Shown: piece by piece, positions 26,702 to 35,072 of the stretch
Layout: each line of letters opens with the position of its first letter
Numbering within the stretch: position 1 is the stretch's first letter
Source: Lacticaseibacillus pabuli
GTDB lineage: Bacteria; Bacillota; Bacilli; Lactobacillales; Lactobacillaceae
Direction: 5' to 3'
NCBI RefSeq assembly: GCF_028736235.1
Contig: NZ_CP117884.1
Span: 1,054,001 to 1,118,000 of the forward strand
Length of the DNA stretch: 64,000 bases
Made by a program: the position numbers and the translations under genes
The notes under the pieces: model-generated
Databases searched by the model: none
What the model was told of the DNA's origin: nothing
Seen by the model: only the letters and a program-made list of their open reading frames with translations

Positions 26702-26908
26702 TTTTACGAAAATCGACTAAAAAGGGTTGCTTATTTTACGAGTATTCGTTAATATAAGTTCATCAAGTGATTTAGCAATGACAAGCACAACCCTTAACCG
26801 GTGCGGACTTTGGCGAGAAAGACCGGCAAAAGGGATTCATGGCTTATCTATTTGTTATGCCCTGATTTTACGACCTTTCGTAAAATAGTGCAACTACTTG
26901 ATGAACTT
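26702..26908. promoter_or_regulatory. Lysogeny switch: three operators and a 13-bp inverted repeat
   Basis: Sites at 26702-26721, 26734-26753 and 26866-26885 all start TTTTACGA. The last is the perfect palindrome TTTTACGACCTTTCGTAAAA, the second is close to it and the first is weaker. Two sites cluster next to the repressor gene and one next to the cro-like gene. In addition AAGTTCATCAAGT (26756-26768) and its exact complement ACTTGATGAACTT (26896-26908) bracket the middle. This is the expected place for divergent promoters, though no clean -35/-10 pair with 17-base spacing was found. Confidence 0.85.
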
Positions 26909-26940
26909 TTATCAATGTTAATTATACGGAGGTGAACAAT

Positions 26941-27156
26941 TTGGCAGAGGAAGCATTACAGGAAGCGGCGACAGCCGTAAAGAAAGCCATCAAGAAACGA
27001 CTGATTGACCGCAACATGTCTCAAAAGGAAGTCGCTGAAATGATTGGTATCACACAGCAACAGATGACTCGTGCTGTTGCCGGCGCGTCAGGTCCAAGAG
27101 ACGTGGAAATTCGTCATCAGATTTACAAAATTCTAGACATGAAGGAGGAACGGTGA
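26941..27156 (+). CDS. Cro-like HTH protein
   Basis: First rightward early gene. TTG 26941 is taken as start because GGAGG (26928-26932) sits 8 bases before it; the GTG at 26932 overlaps the ribosome site. The 71-residue protein has a helix-turn-helix MSQKEVAEMIGITQQQMTRAV (about 26-46). By position it is the Cro counterpart of the repressor. Confidence 0.8.
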   Translation: MAEEALQEAATAVKKAIKKRLIDRNMSQKEVAEMIGITQQQMTRAVAGASGPRDVEIRHQIYKILDMKEER

Positions 27157-27587
27157 TGTCAGAAGACACAATCACAATCAGCAAGGCCGATTTACAAGCA
27201 CTCATTCGTGAGGGGATTGCTCAGGCCGCATTGAAACAGCCTACGCCATCATCATTGTTCGGCGACGTAGCCATTAGTTATGACGACATTGCGGCCATCA
27301 ACAGGCTTCACCATTTAACAACTGGCGGGCTACAGAGCAGTCTGACACACAGTCGTAACCAATATACCGGTTCACGCGGTTTTACCAAGCATGACGGGGT
27401 ATCCCGTTCAGAAATACACGATGACTTGCGGCACCTGGCACTTGCGCTTGTTGGTGAAACAAAAAACCGGGATGTTGTGCATGCGGACTACGAATTTGTT
27501 CAACAGTCATATGCACAGATGCGAGACCTGTTTTTGAGCCTATATGAGCAACGATTCTCTGCACTAAAGGAAGAGGGAGCACAATAA
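27156..27587 (+). CDS. Early phage protein, unknown
   Basis: 143 residues from ATG 27156, 6 bases after AAGGAGGA. An N-terminal helical stretch (ISKADLQALIREGIAQAALKQ) resembles oligomerisation segments of phage early proteins. The rest has no domain I recognise. Its stop overlaps the start of the Rha gene (TAATG), so the two are coupled. It sits between Cro-like and Rha genes, where regulators are common, but the function is open. Confidence 0.7.
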   Translation: MSEDTITISKADLQALIREGIAQAALKQPTPSSLFGDVAISYDDIAAINRLHHLTTGGLQSSLTHSRNQYTGSRGFTKHDGVSRSEIHDDLRHLALALVGETKNRDVVHADYEFVQQSYAQMRDLFLSLYEQRFSALKEEGAQ

Positions 27588-28306
27588 TGGCTAATTTAGT
27601 AATCATGCATGACCAGCAAGCCGTAACAACCAGCCTGCAATTAGCTGAAACCTTTGGCAAGAATCATAAGCATGTTCTTGATAGCATTGAAAATCTCGTG
27701 GCCGAAAAGTCGGCTGCCAAATTCTTCGCTAAGGACACGTATACAAGCCGAGGCAAACAATACCCGTTGTACTACATGACACGCGACGGGTTCACGCTGC
27801 TTGCTATGGGATTCACTGGCAAGGCCGCTCTTGAGTTTAAGCTTCAGTACATCGACGCGTTCAATTCAATGGAGCAGACAATCAAACGGGTACCAGAAAA
27901 ACGACTGGATCCTGTTCAACAGGCAGAGCTAAACGCGACACGTGCCAAGACAGCCAAGGCCAATGCATTATACAAGATTGCTGTGAAGACTAACTCACAG
28001 ACATCACAGCAGTATTTGCTTGCCAAGGCGGCAGAGGCAATTCTCGGCGAGATGACTATCCCAGCACTACCAAACAAAGAATACAGTGCGACTGAGGTTG
28101 GCAAGCGCTACGGCGTTAGTGCTAATCGGGTTGGCCGAATTGCAAAGGCCGCGGGCATCAAGGCAGAGCAACCAGGGCAGAACGATTACGGACGCTGGGC
28201 AAACAGCAAGTCCCGTAACAGCAATAAGGAAGTCCCACAGTGGCTGTACACAGAAGCCGGTGCGGTTGAGGTAGGCAAACACGTAAAGGAAGGTGTTCAG
28301 CAATGA
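27587..28306 (+). CDS. Rha family antirepressor-like regulatory protein
   Basis: The 239 residues comprise an N-terminal Rha domain (about 8-95: LAETFGKNHKHVLDSIENL, YYMTRDGFTLLAMGFTGKAA) and a C-terminal region with a helix-turn-helix (about 165-195, SATEVGKRYGVSANRVGRIA) similar to phage antirepressor C-termini. Rha proteins influence lysogeny in phages such as phi80. It overlaps both neighbours by a few bases. Confidence 0.9.
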   Translation: MANLVIMHDQQAVTTSLQLAETFGKNHKHVLDSIENLVAEKSAAKFFAKDTYTSRGKQYPLYYMTRDGFTLLAMGFTGKAALEFKLQYIDAFNSMEQTIKRVPEKRLDPVQQAELNATRAKTAKANALYKIAVKTNSQTSQQYLLAKAAEAILGEMTIPALPNKEYSATEVGKRYGVSANRVGRIAKAAGIKAEQPGQNDYGRWANSKSRNSNKEVPQWLYTEAGAVEVGKHVKEGVQQ

Positions 28307-28560
28307 TGCAGGCTCCAGAGATTATTATTCAGCCTGACGACATGCTCGTTTGGCAAAACGACGACATCATCAAACGCTTGCACGGTATCACACGTCAAGT
28401 GTGGGACCAATTTGTGAAGCGTCACATGGATGAGTTGACAGACATCGGGGCAATTGTTCGCAAGGGTAAAAGCTCAGGCGTTGCTACCAAGTACCGTGTG
28501 AGTGTTATGCGGCCTTGGCTAGACATTCACCTGGAAGAGCTATTTGGAGGCCAATCATGA
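28303..28560 (+). CDS. Small early phage protein, possible DNA-binding
   Basis: 85 residues, with the start overlapping the Rha stop (ATGA). The middle (IIKRLHGITRQVWDQFVKRH) could be a degenerate helix-turn-helix like that of DUF771-type phage proteins, but this is a weak resemblance. Ends with GG-rich codons that supply the next gene's ribosome site. Confidence 0.65.
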   Translation: MMQAPEIIIQPDDMLVWQNDDIIKRLHGITRQVWDQFVKRHMDELTDIGAIVRKGKSSGVATKYRVSVMRPWLDIHLEELFGGQS

Positions 28561-28730
28561 TCACACTATTCTGTATCGGATTTATCTTGGCACTTTTCTA
28601 TGGAACGTCAGCCATCAGCTGGTACTTTGAAAAATGGCCAGACAGTCGCTTATCTCGCTGGTTCGATGAGTGGGCAAACGGCGGCTGTGACGAGGACGTG
28701 GAGGAGAGCAAATGGCACACACTACTTTAG
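28557..28730 (+). CDS. Small single-span membrane protein
   Basis: 57 residues from ATG 28557 after TTTGGAGGCC. The first 22 residues are hydrophobic (ITLFCIGFILALFYGTSAIS), followed by a Trp-rich and acidic tail. It overlaps both neighbours. Function unknown; small membrane proteins in phage early operons can affect the host membrane or exclude other phages. Confidence 0.7.
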   Translation: MITLFCIGFILALFYGTSAISWYFEKWPDSRLSRWFDEWANGGCDEDVEESKWHTLL

Positions 28731-28927
28731 TAAAGGTTGGCCGCTGGTATGCACGCAAGTACCGCGAAGCGTCATATCGCAAAGACGCGGCAGAGCACGA
28801 AGGCACAAAGGACTTGTCAGAAATGGAACTCGGTAACGCGTTTGCTGACGAGCGGGATGCAAAAGACGAGATGGCAGATGCAATGCGTATTGTGACCGTC
28901 GAGCAGATTATGGAGGCTTTCGCATGA
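28712..28927 (+). CDS. Hypothetical early protein
   Basis: 71 residues, highly charged (KYREASYRKDAAEHEGTKD; ADERDAKDEMADAM), predicted helical. GAGGAGAG precedes ATG, and both ends overlap neighbouring genes. No domain recognised. Confidence 0.65.
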   Translation: MAHTTLVKVGRWYARKYREASYRKDAAEHEGTKDLSEMELGNAFADERDAKDEMADAMRIVTVEQIMEAFA

Positions 28928-29163
28928 GTGAGAACTGGTTTGAGGGTAGTTGGTACGACGTTCCTAAGGTACATGCCTTACTTATGTACAAACGCCACAA
29001 CGCGGCTGCAAACATGGCGCGTGACATTGCTGATGGTAATGAAGGAATTGCGGCTATGGCTGAGTGGAAAGTGCTCGACGAAATTATTCATCGCCTAGAC
29101 GCAAAAAAGCCCGCAGCGGATGCACCCGCAACGGACTCGGATTCTGCAACAAAGCAGAACTAA
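28924..29163 (+). CDS. Hypothetical early protein
   Basis: 79 residues. The N-terminal half is helical (VHALLMYKRHNAAANMARDI) and the tail is Ala/Asp/Ser-rich and probably disordered. Coupled to the preceding gene through ATGA. Ends 20 bases before the DUF1351 gene. Confidence 0.65.
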   Translation: MSENWFEGSWYDVPKVHALLMYKRHNAAANMARDIADGNEGIAAMAEWKVLDEIIHRLDAKKPAADAPATDSDSATKQN

Positions 29164-29183
29164 TTACAGGGAGATTATAGCAC

Positions 29184-29993
29184 ATGACAGAAGAGCAACA
29201 GCTAATAAAGTTCACGCCAGCACAAGTCAGCTTTGGCGACTTTGACCAGCTTAGCAAGCAGATTGCCGACTATGTGGGTCAGCGTAAAGACCTGGTAGTC
29301 ACACCTGACACTAAAAAGCAGGTGACTGCTGCTAAGAATGAGATGGGCAAGTACTTCACTGACCTTGATGACAGACGTAAAGCCATCAAGAAGGAGTATG
29401 AGGCACCGCTAAAGGCTTTTGAAGCACAGTTTAAGACTGTCACCAAGCCGCTTGTCGACCTCAAGAAGGGTTACAAAGAAGACCTGGATGAGATTGCCAA
29501 TCAGGAGGCGGAACAGCGCCGTGTCATCGTACTGCAAGAGATTGCGGACATGTGTGCACCGCTTGACGTCGACCCCGCCGCTGTCGAATTTGATGACCGT
29601 TGGCTCAACAAGGGGATGCAGAAGGTCGACATGTCTTCAACTGTCGCGGCTTTGCGTGAGATTAGTGGTGCCGTACAGTGGGCCGCCAACCAGAAAAAGC
29701 TAGAAACCGAGCGCAAGCGTCGCATTGAAGAGCACGCCAAGGCTCAGCACATGGATGCCAGCGGCTGGACACAAGCCGTCAGCGCTGACACAGACACTGA
29801 TGCTGTCATTGCCCAGATGGACCAGGCACAGGCTACGCAGGAGCACCAGACACGCGTGGAACACGTCGACAAGGAAACCGGCGAGCTCAAGGCTGTTACC
29901 CGCACCGTGCGCATCACAGGTGACATGGATCGAGTAGCTAAGCTCATCGACTGGCTTCCATCACAAAACTTCGAGGTGACCGTCATTGACTGA
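29184..29993 (+). CDS. DUF1351 family phage protein
   Basis: 269 residues. Members of this family precede ERF or RecT recombinase genes in lactococcal and lactobacillar phages; their exact role is not known. The N-terminal domain (about 10-110) is a long helical pair (TAAKNEMGKYFTDLDDRRKA, LKAFEAQFKTVTKPLVDLKKG). The C-terminal 70 residues (about 200-269) end in a ferredoxin-like pattern (TRTVRITGDMDRVAKLIDWL). The last codons overlap the ERF gene by 8 bases. Confidence 0.85.
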   Translation: MTEEQQLIKFTPAQVSFGDFDQLSKQIADYVGQRKDLVVTPDTKKQVTAAKNEMGKYFTDLDDRRKAIKKEYEAPLKAFEAQFKTVTKPLVDLKKGYKEDLDEIANQEAEQRRVIVLQEIADMCAPLDVDPAAVEFDDRWLNKGMQKVDMSSTVAALREISGAVQWAANQKKLETERKRRIEEHAKAQHMDASGWTQAVSADTDTDAVIAQMDQAQATQEHQTRVEHVDKETGELKAVTRTVRITGDMDRVAKLIDWLPSQNFEVTVID

Positions 29994-30696
29994 GACAGCA
30001 GCAACAACTGAAAAGCCTAAGGAGACCACGACGGCCCAGCAGCGCCTTCTACTCAAGCTGGTTGCCGCAAGCGTCATGGTAAAGGCCGTACAAAAGGATG
30101 GCGAGAATGCCTTCCAGCGGTACACCTTCCAGAGCGAAGCAGCCATTAAAAATGTTGTAAAGCCCGCACTTGAGGCAAATGGCCTTGCCATCATCCCGTC
30201 TTTCCAACTGATTGACCAGCGTGATGAGCCTGGTAAACGTGGCACAAACCATATCGTGGATGTGCTGGGGACCTTTGTCATCACTGATGGCGTGGCAAGT
30301 ATCACGGGCACCATGCTGGGCAGCGGAGCAGACACCATGGAGAAAGCCATGGCTAAGGCCTGCACCTCAGCACAGAAATACTTTTACAAACAGCTTTTTA
30401 ACATTTCAGACAAAGACACTGATCCAGATGCCGATGACAGCACGCGCAGTACACAGCCGCAGCAATCAAGTCAGCAACCCCAGCAAGAAGTGACCACGGG
30501 TGGCGTCTCAATCACCATGCTGAGAACGTTCTTAACCACGATGGAGGACGCTGCACACAAGCGCCACTTTGAGCCGAAAGAGGTCGCCAAGGTCATCTTT
30601 GAGCAGGCTGGTGTGTCTTCCAAGCCGTGGGTCAAGCTCACACCTGCTGAGTTCGGCAAGATAGACGCCGCGCTCGACAAGTACATCAAGGGTTAG
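29986..30696 (+). CDS. ERF family single-strand annealing recombinase
   Basis: Promotes annealing of complementary single strands during phage recombination and genome circularisation. The start is TTG after GAGGTGAC inside the end of the DUF1351 gene. The ERF domain is at about 20-150 (GENAFQRYTFQSEAAIKNVV, GSGADTMEKAMAKACTSAQKYF). A Gln/Ser-rich linker (about 150-172) precedes a small C-terminal helical domain. Works with the SSB encoded downstream, by analogy with other phages. Confidence 0.9.
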   Translation: MTETAATTEKPKETTTAQQRLLLKLVAASVMVKAVQKDGENAFQRYTFQSEAAIKNVVKPALEANGLAIIPSFQLIDQRDEPGKRGTNHIVDVLGTFVITDGVASITGTMLGSGADTMEKAMAKACTSAQKYFYKQLFNISDKDTDPDADDSTRSTQPQQSSQQPQQEVTTGGVSITMLRTFLTTMEDAAHKRHFEPKEVAKVIFEQAGVSSKPWVKLTPAEFGKIDAALDKYIKG

Positions 30697-30699
30697 CTC

Positions 30700-31404
30700 A
30701 TGAGGCTGGATGGACATATCGAGAGTGTGAGCGGCGACAAGGTGACCGTGCAGCTTGACCAGACGCCTGACCCATTGCGGCTGAGACAGCTAGCACATGG
30801 CAAACAGCCGAGTGTGAGCGTCGATGTAGAAGATGGCCGTCACATATCACCTGACCAACGTAAAAAGACCTGGGCGATGATACGCGACTACGCAGACTAT
30901 ACCGGCTACAGTCCCATCGAAATGGAACAGTGGCTCAAAGCTTACTTCATGGCCGACACGGGTGCCGAGTACTTTTCGCTGTCTGACACGAGCATGGAAA
31001 ACGCTGTGGCTTTTCTGACGTACGTGATTGACTTCGGCTTTGCTCATGCCATCCCGTGGCGCACGCAGACACTGGACGCGATACCGAGCGACTACCCGCT
31101 AATGATGCAGTGCCTCAAGCACCGTATATGTATCATCTGCGGCAAGCGTGCCGAGATTGACCACGAGCCACCTATTGGCCGTGGCTATGATCGGGAGCAT
31201 ATCGACAACAGACGATTTAAGTTCTTCCCGTTGTGTCATGCGCACCACATGGTCAGGCATACCAAAGGCATTGAGTGGTTCATGAGCTTTTACCACATCA
31301 AGCCGGTCAAGCTCGACGATGACACCATCATCAGCCTCAAGCTCAACTCACGCAAGCAACTCAACGAATTTGATAAGGAGGCAAGTGATGAGCAAACTCA
31401 TTAA
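30700..31404 (+). CDS. Putative HNHc nuclease (HNHc_6 type)
   Basis: 234 residues. The N-terminal part binds nucleic acid by family inference, with SPDQRKKTWAMIRDYADYTG near the middle. The C-terminal HNH region carries CIICGKRAEIDHEPP (about 144-158) and FFPLCHAHHMVRHTKG (about 175-190), which supply metal-binding Cys and catalytic His. Such nucleases sit between recombinase and replication genes in many lactobacillar phages and may resolve or process branched DNA. The end overlaps the next gene by 17 bases. Confidence 0.87.
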   Translation: MRLDGHIESVSGDKVTVQLDQTPDPLRLRQLAHGKQPSVSVDVEDGRHISPDQRKKTWAMIRDYADYTGYSPIEMEQWLKAYFMADTGAEYFSLSDTSMENAVAFLTYVIDFGFAHAIPWRTQTLDAIPSDYPLMMQCLKHRICIICGKRAEIDHEPPIGRGYDREHIDNRRFKFFPLCHAHHMVRHTKGIEWFMSFYHIKPVKLDDDTIISLKLNSRKQLNEFDKEASDEQTH

Positions 31405-32110
31405 ACCTAGGCGCACCGGCTTTACAGTCACGAGCAACAAAATCATCCGTGATGCAAGTCTTAGCTGGAAGGCACGTGGCATCTTCACCTATCTCTGGTC
31501 ACAGCCAAAAGACTGGGACTTCTACGAGACTGAGGTCATGCGCCATGCAACTGATGGACGTGATGGACTCCGCAGCGGGCTCAAAGAGCTTGAGACTGCG
31601 GGATACCTCAAACGATTGCGCACACGAAACGAGAAGGGACAGCTTAGCGGTTCTGACTGGGAGATAAGTGACGAGCCTATGTTGGCATCTCCTGTGTCTG
31701 ATAAACCTATGTTGCAAAATCCTATGTTGGATGAGGGCACACTACTAAATACTAATCCACTAAGTACTAATCAACTAAATACTAACAACACTAAAGATAC
31801 ATTGTCAGGCAAGCCTGACCTCACCTGGGTGGTCGCTGTTCGAGTGATTTCACACCTGAACGAGAAGACAGGCAGGCATTTTCGGGACACACCTACGAAC
31901 CGGCGTCTGATCATGTCTCGGGTTAAAGAAGGCTTCACTGAGGCTGACTGCATGCAAGTTATCGACAACAAAGTGGCTGACTGGAAAAACGATTCAAAGT
32001 ACAGCCAGTATCTGCGACCTGCCACACTCTTTAATGCATCAAAGTTCGAGGGCTATCTTAACGAGCCTAAGCATGAGGAGGTAAAGGGATATGGCGGACT
32101 CGACTTCTAA
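31388..32110 (+). CDS. Phage replisome organiser-like protein (conserved C-terminal domain)
   Basis: 240 residues from ATG 31388, which follows AAGGAGGCAAG; upstream codons in the frame lie inside the HNH gene. The N-terminal winged helix (about 1-85: IIRDASLSWKARGIFTYLWS) is of the type that binds the phage origin. A Thr/Asn-rich linker that contains short ACTAA-type repeats in DNA (31741-31795) follows. The conserved phage C-terminal domain (about 150-225: VISHLNEKTGRHFRDTPTNR) comes last. It probably recruits the DnaC-like loader encoded next; the linker DNA may be the replication origin, as in related phages. Confidence 0.85.
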   Translation: MSKLIKPRRTGFTVTSNKIIRDASLSWKARGIFTYLWSQPKDWDFYETEVMRHATDGRDGLRSGLKELETAGYLKRLRTRNEKGQLSGSDWEISDEPMLASPVSDKPMLQNPMLDEGTLLNTNPLSTNQLNTNNTKDTLSGKPDLTWVVAVRVISHLNEKTGRHFRDTPTNRRLIMSRVKEGFTEADCMQVIDNKVADWKNDSKYSQYLRPATLFNASKFEGYLNEPKHEEVKGYGGLDF

Positions 32111-32939
32111 CAGTATGCAGCGGATGGACTTTCCACTGCTGCATAAGGTGAAGTTGCTCGATGAGACGTGCCCTAAGCATCCTGACCAGCATCTGATTCA
32201 GTTGCCAGGTCACGAGCCATTTTGCCCGTTGGACACCCGTGAGGACATTCAAGAGCTGGGCAAGCAGATTGAGCTCGGGTACTTTGCCAAGCGCGAGAGA
32301 TACGAAACTACGGATGTTCTTGCTCGCGAAAGCATTTTTGATGATGATAAGGCGAAAAATTGCACGTTCGATAGCTACATCACCAAGCCAGGGGATGAAA
32401 CCGAGGCTAACAAGAAGCTCGCACGACATTTGGCAGGCAAGTATCTCAATCCTAACTTTCGCGCAAACACAATTTTGACTGGCACACCAGGCACAGGTAA
32501 GACACATCTGGCAATGGCGATGCTGAACGCGGTGAATGATCACATTAAGCCGCCGACAAGCTGCTTGTTCGTGAACGTCAATGAACTGGCTAGGCGTGTC
32601 AAAGACAGCTTTAGGTATAATGATGCCCCTCTCGATGAGAAAGCCGCTACGAGCCTGCTAGGAGGCGTGGGACTGCTGGTACTTGATGACCTGGGCAGTG
32701 AATCGGTTTTTAAGTCCTCAGGAAATAGCGAGGCCAGTGATTGGATTCAGCAGCTTCTTTATGGGGTCATTAACAACCGTGAAGGTCGAATTATCATTAC
32801 TACAAATTTCAGTAATAGCGAACTGTCTCGTATATACAGTAAAAGGCTGCTTAGTCGTATGTACCGTGGGATGGAAGCGGCCGGAAGTGTTATTAAATTT
32901 ACTGACAAGACAGCAGACAAACGAGGGGGACAATTATGA
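32091..32939 (+). CDS. DnaC-like helicase loader (AAA+ ATPase)
   Basis: Loads the host replicative helicase onto phage DNA. 282 residues with Walker A GTPGTGKT at 131-138, Walker B LLVLDDLG, and sensor-like ITTNFSNSEL. An N-terminal Cys/His cluster (ETCPKHPDQH, EPFCPLDTRED) may form a small zinc-binding module for partner contact. Overlaps the preceding gene by 20 bases and the following small gene by 4. Confidence 0.92.
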   Translation: MADSTSNSMQRMDFPLLHKVKLLDETCPKHPDQHLIQLPGHEPFCPLDTREDIQELGKQIELGYFAKRERYETTDVLARESIFDDDKAKNCTFDSYITKPGDETEANKKLARHLAGKYLNPNFRANTILTGTPGTGKTHLAMAMLNAVNDHIKPPTSCLFVNVNELARRVKDSFRYNDAPLDEKAATSLLGGVGLLVLDDLGSESVFKSSGNSEASDWIQQLLYGVINNREGRIIITTNFSNSELSRIYSKRLLSRMYRGMEAAGSVIKFTDKTADKRGGQL

Positions 32940-33064
32940 TTCATCACTATATAACGCGATACCAGGAAAACGGGCATGATCTTGTCGAATCATGGTTACA
33001 AATTAATTTGATGCGTTGGTGTTTTTGCTTTTCAAGGCGGATTGAAGAAATAAAAAACTCCTAA
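32936..33064 (+). CDS. Small phage protein of 42 residues
   Basis: ATG 32936 follows GAGGGGGA, overlaps the DnaC-like gene (ATGA) and ends in TAATG with the next gene. It starts MIHHYITRYQENGHDLVESW and ends with a basic, aromatic stretch (CFCFSRRIEEIKNS). This pattern is common for a small protein found at this place in lactobacillar phages. No function known. Confidence 0.75.
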   Translation: MIHHYITRYQENGHDLVESWLQINLMRWCFCFSRRIEEIKNS

Positions 33065-33294
33065 TGTGGGGGCAAACACTAGTGTGGAATATCATTGAAA
33101 AGCTGCTAAAACAAAAGCACATGTCAGTTTTCGATCTGTCGAAAGCAACTGGTTATGGGCAAAGCGGCACCATTTACCGTTTAAAGAATGGCGACATTAA
33201 GCGGCCCAGCTTCGAGTTAATGGAGCGGATTGCTGATGCATTAACAGTTAGCTTGGACGAGTTCAGACATGTGAAGCAAAACGCAAAGAAATAG
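33064..33294 (+). CDS. XRE-type HTH regulator
   Basis: 76 residues, nearly all a helix-turn-helix domain: MSVFDLSKATGYGQSGTIYRL (about 20-40) and ELMERIADALTVSLDEF (about 53-69). Coupled to the preceding small gene. A second layer of early regulation within the replication module is likely, but its operator is not identifiable. Confidence 0.8.
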   Translation: MWGQTLVWNIIEKLLKQKHMSVFDLSKATGYGQSGTIYRLKNGDIKRPSFELMERIADALTVSLDEFRHVKQNAKK

Positions 33295-33304
33295 GTGGTT
33301 AATT

Positions 33305-33484
33305 TTGAAGCAACATTGTGAGTTCTGCCATGATCGTGGCACGATATGGATGGGAGGCGCTGGCATAGCTGTATGCAGCCAGTGTCCCGTCTGTCACGGC
33401 GAGTCAGCAGAAAAGCTAGATTATAAAGCCTTTAAGGCTGAGATTGAAGCAACAGCACGTGTATATGCGCAGCAATCGCGCTAG
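33305..33484 (+). CDS. Small double-CxxC (zinc ribbon-like) protein
   Basis: 59 residues, start TTG 33305 after AGGTGG. Cysteine pairs CEFC (5-8) and CSQCPVC (24-30) plus two His suggest a small zinc-binding knuckle; the C-terminal half is a charged helix. Reading frame and ribosome site support it as a real gene despite its size. Function unknown. Confidence 0.7.
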   Translation: MKQHCEFCHDRGTIWMGGAGIAVCSQCPVCHGESAEKLDYKAFKAEIEATARVYAQQSR

Positions 33485-33498
33485 AAAGAAGAGCAGTT

Positions 33499-33912
33499 AT
33501 GGAAATCACTTTTGATATGATACCCGATGAAGCTAAACAGCTTTTAAGCAGCGACGAAGGTACTGACCAGGACAGCAAGACGGAACTGGTTACGGATCCG
33601 GACACTGAAAACCAAGTCGCCAGCAAGATTGATAAAGACAAGGCACGAGACCTAGTCACAGACGCCGCCAGCAAGGTTGTGGTGCAGGTGCTGACTGAGA
33701 CCTTTGACGACAAGGTGGCCGGGGCTGAGTCTGTGACAGATTCGCTGAAATACATCATGGCGCACCAGGACAGTCTTGATTCAGCGGACATGGTTGACAA
33801 TCTCATCCAAGCCGTCACGTATGCCGTGCACGACATCTATGGGGATGATGCTGAGATGAATCGCCGCCTGGCAGAGTGGGCTAAGACCTCACGGGAGGCC
33901 GATGATGATTAA
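33499..33912 (+). CDS. Hypothetical acidic early protein
   Basis: 137 residues, very acidic and Asp/Glu-rich in the first 45 (DEGTDQDSKTELVTDPDTEN), then helical. The stop lies inside the SSB start region. No recognised domain. Acidic proteins next to ssb can mimic DNA or bind SSB, but nothing in the sequence proves this. Confidence 0.65.
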   Translation: MEITFDMIPDEAKQLLSSDEGTDQDSKTELVTDPDTENQVASKIDKDKARDLVTDAASKVVVQVLTETFDDKVAGAESVTDSLKYIMAHQDSLDSADMVDNLIQAVTYAVHDIYGDDAEMNRRLAEWAKTSREADDD

Positions 33913-34339
33913 CCAGGTAGCACTGACTGGCCGTCTCACCCGTGACATTGAGCTGCGGTACACGCAGAGCGGCACGGCGGTAGCGACGTTCACGTTAGCT
34001 GTGGATCGCCAATTCACTAACGCGCAGGGTGAGCGTGAGTCCGACTTCATCAGCTGTGTAATCTGGCGCAAGAGTGCCGAGAACTTTAGCAACTTCACGC
34101 ATAAGGGCTCACTGGTGGGGCTTGAAGGCCGGTTGCAGAGCCGGACATACGACGACAAGGACGGTAAGCGCGTGTACGTGACAGAGTGTGTGGTTGACAA
34201 CTTCGCACTGCTAGAGCCGAAGGGCACAGCACAACCAGCACGTAGCAAGCCGCAGAGTCGGCCTGCGCAGCGGCAGTCGGGTGACCAGTTCAGAAATAGC
34301 GACCCGATTGACATCTCGGATGAAGATTTGCCATTTTAG
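33905..34339 (+). CDS. ssb: Single-stranded DNA-binding protein
   Basis: Coats single-stranded DNA in phage replication and recombination. Start at the second of two adjacent ATGs (33905), 6 bases after GGGAGG. The full OB fold is present (1-105: MINQVALTGRLTRDIELRYT, then FTHKGSLVGLEGRLQSRTYD), followed by a Gln/Arg/Ser-rich linker and the acidic tip DISDEDLPF that recruits partners. 144 residues. Its 5' half of the OB fold is missing from the second copy downstream. Confidence 0.95.
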   Translation: MINQVALTGRLTRDIELRYTQSGTAVATFTLAVDRQFTNAQGERESDFISCVIWRKSAENFSNFTHKGSLVGLEGRLQSRTYDDKDGKRVYVTECVVDNFALLEPKGTAQPARSKPQSRPAQRQSGDQFRNSDPIDISDEDLPF

Positions 34340-34348
34340 GAGGCCAGC

Positions 34349-34585
34349 ATGGACACAAGTTTTGGAATCTACATCGTCCGCATTAATCCGGACTGCTTTG
34401 TCGGTAAAAAGAAGGTAAAGAGTTTCGGACGGAAAACGTATAAGATGGCTGATTTTGCGGATGACGCACATCAGTTTCACGACAAACAGGAAGCGCTGAA
34501 GGTTGCGCGGCAGTTCAGTGGTGAAGCCATTGAGTTAGGTGCCATCCGCGTTGTGCCATTCAGTGAGGAGGAAAAAGATGCTTAG
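34349..34585 (+). CDS. Hypothetical phage protein
   Basis: 78 residues starting MDTSFGIYIVRINPDCFVG, rich in beta-strand and Lys residues in the middle. AGGAGG precedes ATG; the end overlaps the next gene by 8 bases. No recognised family. Confidence 0.65.
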   Translation: MDTSFGIYIVRINPDCFVGKKKVKSFGRKTYKMADFADDAHQFHDKQEALKVARQFSGEAIELGAIRVVPFSEEEKDA

Positions 34586-35072
34586 CTTAGAAGACTTTGA
34601 GGGCATTGCGCCCGGTGACACAGTTCACGTGAGCAAGGACTTCCGGATGAGCACAGCCGATGTTACTGGCGAGATTCGTGGTGGCTTTGACTGGGTGGTA
34701 ATCAATCGGTACCAGAAAACCGTGAGTGTAGAGCTCACCGGCCAAGATGCCACGTTGATGCGTGCCTTCAATGGCAAGACCGTGGTGCCACGGCGTTACA
34801 TCTCGTCGATAGTTCAGCGCTCGGGTAACCTGGTCAATGCTGAACCGACACTCACACCGGACAGTCCTGGCGAAGGCATCCATCGTGGGAATGATCGTAG
34901 CAGCATCGCGATGCACGAGCGGGTGCACTGGACGGCTAAGTTGATGCGGCAAGGTAAGAAGCGCGGCGAGATTGCGAGAATTTTAGGTGTTTCGCCGCAA
35001 TCAGTTGGCAGGTATATGGCGGAGATTCGCGGCGAGCGGCTGGCGTCAAGCAAATCGGAGGTAAAGAAATGA
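34578..35072 (+). CDS. Phage protein with C-terminal helix-turn-helix
   Basis: 164 residues from ATG 34578, which has GAGGAAAAAG upstream. The first 90 residues look like a small beta barrel (EDFEGIAPGDTVHVSKDFRM, SVELTGQDATLMRAFNGKTV). Residues about 125-155 form a sigma-like helix-turn-helix (KKRGEIARILGVSPQSVGRY). A regulator that reads DNA through its tail is likely; target unknown. Overlaps the second ssb-like gene by 4 bases. Confidence 0.7.
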   Translation: MLSLEDFEGIAPGDTVHVSKDFRMSTADVTGEIRGGFDWVVINRYQKTVSVELTGQDATLMRAFNGKTVVPRRYISSIVQRSGNLVNAEPTLTPDSPGEGIHRGNDRSSIAMHERVHWTAKLMRQGKKRGEIARILGVSPQSVGRYMAEIRGERLASSKSEVKK

